From Larix sibirica (Eukaryota > Streptophyta > Pinopsida > Pinales > Pinaceae): a stretch of 10,093 nt of DNA. Shown piece after piece: positions 7,984 through 10,093 of this stretch; position 1 is the first letter of the stretch; every line of letters starts with the position of its first letter. Both the position numbers and the translations under genes were made by a program. The DNA lies in assembly GCA_004151065.3 (NCBI GenBank), contig NWUY0303871295.1:1-10093 (forward strand), given 5' to 3'. The notes beneath the pieces were generated by a model. That model ran no database searches and was not told the DNA's origin. It saw nothing but the letters and a program-made list of their open reading frames with translations.

Positions 7984-8690
7984 TCAAGAGACTCGAATAG
8001 ACCATGTATCTTGGTCTACCCTAGAAGGGGCAAGCAAAACTTTGTGAAAACCCTCACTTGGAAAACTATAACCTTGGAAATGGAGAGCTTGGACACCATT
8101 AACAACACGCCCCCTGAAAAACAGATGCTGATCTTTGTCAGCAAGCACTGGAAAAATTGTTGTATCTTGGTCCATTATAACATTCAGAGGGAGTTGCCCC
8201 CACACTTGGTGCTTCGTCTCTATAGAGGTTCTAAGCACAAAGGGACGTCACATCCTGTACAGTGCCAACATATTTTTCCATTTGAAGTTATTGGCAAAGG
8301 CAAATCAACTTCATTAAAGACACCTTTCTTTGTTCAGAGAAAAGCACTAGCAGCATTATCTCTAATAGTTCAGTTCCAACTAATTCTTCCACGCTTTTTG
8401 AGAAGACCCCCATGATTCGTCCTTTGTCGTAGATAAGGCAGTGTCAATTCCAACCCTAAAGCTTGCTCTTGAATGAGTTAAGGAGCAACCATTTACTTGA
8501 AACATGGGTTGATATGCAAGTTTAATGGTTGATTTCCAAGTATTAATAGTTGATTCTTGAGGTTTTCTTTTAGAATTCAACATTTATCCATTGAATGCAA
8601 AGGGTGTTTTTTTCTTGATTTTATCTTTTAGAGTAGGACAAAGCACGAGTTGTCGGTAACCGCCCTTGGTTTATGGAGAACATTGGCCTC
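7984..8690. other. Unassigned region with overlapping open frames and a minus-strand Cys cluster
   Basis: The plus frame of the PPR relic stays open to 8415, and minus frames are open at 7984-8238 and 8380-8583. None resembles a family I know with confidence. On the minus strand between 8270 and 8226 one frame reads [16 protein letters not shown] and then a stop. This recalls the C-x2-C-(D/N)-VPLC-x4-C block at the end of piggyBac-type transposases, but only one short block is present, and the transposase core is not seen. I would not name a gene here. Confidence 0.3.
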
Positions 8691-8694
8691 TTTT

Positions 8695-9115
8695 TAAGCC
8701 ATGGCTGTAACAATCAGTACCTTTTCAACCAAAACCTTAAAATGAATGGCCAAAAGTGGTGCTACAAGTAATGTCCATCTTTTTGGGGTGGCTAAAATTG
8801 CATCATTTTTAAACCACGGATTCATTGGATTCATCAACTAGGATCATGGTAATGAACTTTTTTACCTAAACCCTTGAATTGTAAAGTGCTCATAATTAAC
8901 ACATTAGTTTAGAGTTCAAATTGCAACTTGCTTGAAACCATGGCCTTAAAAACCAATACCATTTTAACCAAAATCTTAAAATTAACTCTCAAATTAAAGA
9001 GGTGCTACCATTAGCACCATTTTTCTCTTTGGCCTTAAAGTTGCAACATTTTTTAAACCATTGCTTCAATAATCGACGTCATTGCAAAAATTATCATAAA
9101 AATTGAAAAACACCA
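8695..9115. repeat. Degenerate tandem repeat, four units of about 120 bp
   Basis: Units start at about 8695 (TAAGCCATGGCTG), 8810 (TAAACCACGGATTC), 8934 (GAAACCATGGCC) and 9054 (TAAACCATTGCTTC), giving spacings of 115, 124 and 120. Three of the units are preceded by a TTGCA-rich, T-tract segment (8799, 8921 and 9041), for example TTGCAACATTTTTTAAACCA. Units 1 and 3 are closest to each other: both continue with AACCAAAA(C/T)CTTAAAAT and later GTGCTAC. A pair of about 240 bp may therefore have been duplicated. The copies are heavily diverged and contain no open frame of interest. Whether this is a satellite remnant or part of an element is open. Confidence 0.6.
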
Positions 9116-9160
9116 AAATTTTTCTTTTCAAAATTTTATTTGAATTGGAGGTAAAAGGGG

Positions 9161-10093
9161 TTGGATTATGGTGGTTGGTATACTTGGTCTAACTATCGAC
9201 ATGGATAAGATAGGGTGCATGCTCCATTGGATTGGTTTTATGGGCAATAGGAGGATTTGCCTCTTTGGCCAACTTCATCCCGTTGATGTGCTGTGATTAG
9301 TTCATATCATTTGTTGATTTAGACTATAATTTCATTGGAATGATCTAGTAATTCACCTCCAACTTCATTTCCCATGTTAAATGTCTGTCATTTAGAGTTG
9401 GACGACTTTTGGGCCCTTGTTCAAAGAGTATGGAGCCCTTCCCCTTGGTGAATTGGGGACCATGGGTGGATTATTTAGTGGGAGGTTGTATTGTGTCGTA
9501 TTGTTAAGTTCATCAAAGGTTGGACTAGGATGCTAGTTAGGAAGCAGAACAAGGATTTGTGGTTGGCTTCACAACGTTTTGAAGAGGTTTGCACCTTTCT
9601 TAAAGAGGATTTCCACAATGTGAGTCTTCAAGAGGATGCCACGAAATTAGAGATGGTGGTTCAACAAGATGAAGATTATTTAGCCATGGGTGCTTAGGTC
9701 CTCTCCTATCTTCAATGGTCCTTCCCTTTAGTGAATTGGGGACCATGAGTGGATTATTAAGTGGGAGTTCGTCAGATGTTGTAGTGTGTCATGCTGTTAA
9801 GTTAATTGGAGGTTGGAGTAGGATGCTAGCTAGGAAGCAAAATAAGTTTTTGTGGTTGCCTTCCTAGCATTTTTGAGGAGTTTCACACTCTTTTCAAAGA
9901 GGATCTTCACAATGTGACTCTTCAAGAGGAGGTAGCGAAATTGGAGATGGTGGTTCAACTAGATGAGGACTACTTAGCCATGGGTGCTTAGGTCCTCTCC
10001 TATCTTTAATGGATTAAGGAAGGGGATGAGGGTTAAAAGTTCGATTTTGACTTTCTCAAGCAAAAGGTTGTGGTGAAGAGGGTACTTAGGTTA
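9161..10093 (+). mobile_element. LINE-B: 5'-truncated plant LINE ORF2 relic, running off the window
   Basis: The plus-strand frame from 9161 reads LDYGGWYTWSNYRHG, a TAA, then DRVHAPLDWFYG (to about 9244). This is the end of an APE-type endonuclease, usually YTWSNxRxGxxRVxxRLDRF. The next SDH block is not readable. From about 9390 the frame LELDDFWALVQRVWS fits the spacer that follows the endonuclease, and the Lys/Glu/Leu-rich spacer continues to the end of the window. The last block, WIKEGDEG, a stop, then KFDFDFLKQKV, corresponds to the WIKEGDxGSKFFF motif just before the RT domain. The endonuclease N-terminus is absent upstream, where the 120-bp repeat array lies, which fits 5' truncation on insertion. 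Multiple stops and frameshifts show it is inactive. The RT would lie beyond 10093. Confidence 0.85.
9437..10012 (+). repeat. Tandem duplication within the LINE-B spacer
   Basis: Copy 1 occupies about 9437-9719 and copy 2 about 9720-10012. The offset is 283 bp at the left end and 294 bp at the right end, because of small indels. Both copies contain GTGAATTGGGGACCATG, AGGATGCTAG, GAAATT(A/G)GAGATGGTGGTTC and TTAGCCATGGGTGCTTAGGT. The divergence is clearly visible across the unit, so the duplication is old. The coded spacer in copy 1 is open from 9491 to 9697 (KLEMVVQQDEDYLAMGA), while copy 2 is shifted and broken near 9866. Confidence 0.9.

Noticed and set aside
7840-8415. Treating the 191-codon plus-strand frame as one intact PPR protein
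   Set aside because: Only the first 48 or so codons look like PPR. There is no proper ATG start at the beginning, and real PPR proteins are much longer.

Overview
The window looks like nuclear, non-coding-rich DNA from a land plant. The grounds are: AT-rich sequence, no bacterial gene layout, relics of plant-type LINE retrotransposons (an ORF1 with a DUF4283-type RNA-binding domain plus a CCHC knuckle, and an ORF2 with an APE-type endonuclease), a plant UDP-glycosyltransferase relic, and a pentatricopeptide-repeat (PPR) relic. The low density of intact genes and the strong decay of the elements would suit a large repeat-rich genome such as a gymnosperm, but that is a guess. I see no intact protein-coding gene, no RNA gene, no CRISPR array and nothing resembling a new functional system.

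Layout. 1-350: no recognisable coding content. About 407-2800, minus strand: LINE-A, a decayed element running ORF1 (DUF4283, CCHC), then a poor linker, then ORF2 endonuclease, the endonuclease-RT spacer and probably the first residues of the reverse transcriptase. 2820-3347: a patchwork of degenerate ACCGGT/AACCAG-type repeats, including a hairpin and a direct repeat about 351 bp apart. 3360-6385: AT-rich DNA with a few splice-acceptor-like sites but no gene I can name. 6386-6697, plus strand: UGT85-like glycosyltransferase relic. 7033-7449, minus strand: possible last exon of a bHLH-type gene (ACT-like C-terminus), followed by an AATAAA-type signal at 6809-6819. 7837-7983, plus strand: a single PPR motif relic. 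7984-8690: unassigned, with overlapping open frames on both strands and a small Cys/His cluster on the minus strand. 8695-9115: four degenerate units of about 120 bp. 9161 to the window end, plus strand: LINE-B, an ORF2 relic starting at the end of the endonuclease and containing an internal tandem duplication of about 283-294 bp.

The genes do not work together: the window is a graveyard of retroelement and gene fragments. The two LINE relics lie in opposite orientation and overlap in content at the endonuclease end and the spacer before the RT. They support each other's identification. The most informative detail is that both copies of the LINE-B duplication share the same in-frame stop, so the segment was probably already defective when it was duplicated. 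All family assignments come from reading motifs by eye. No database search was possible.
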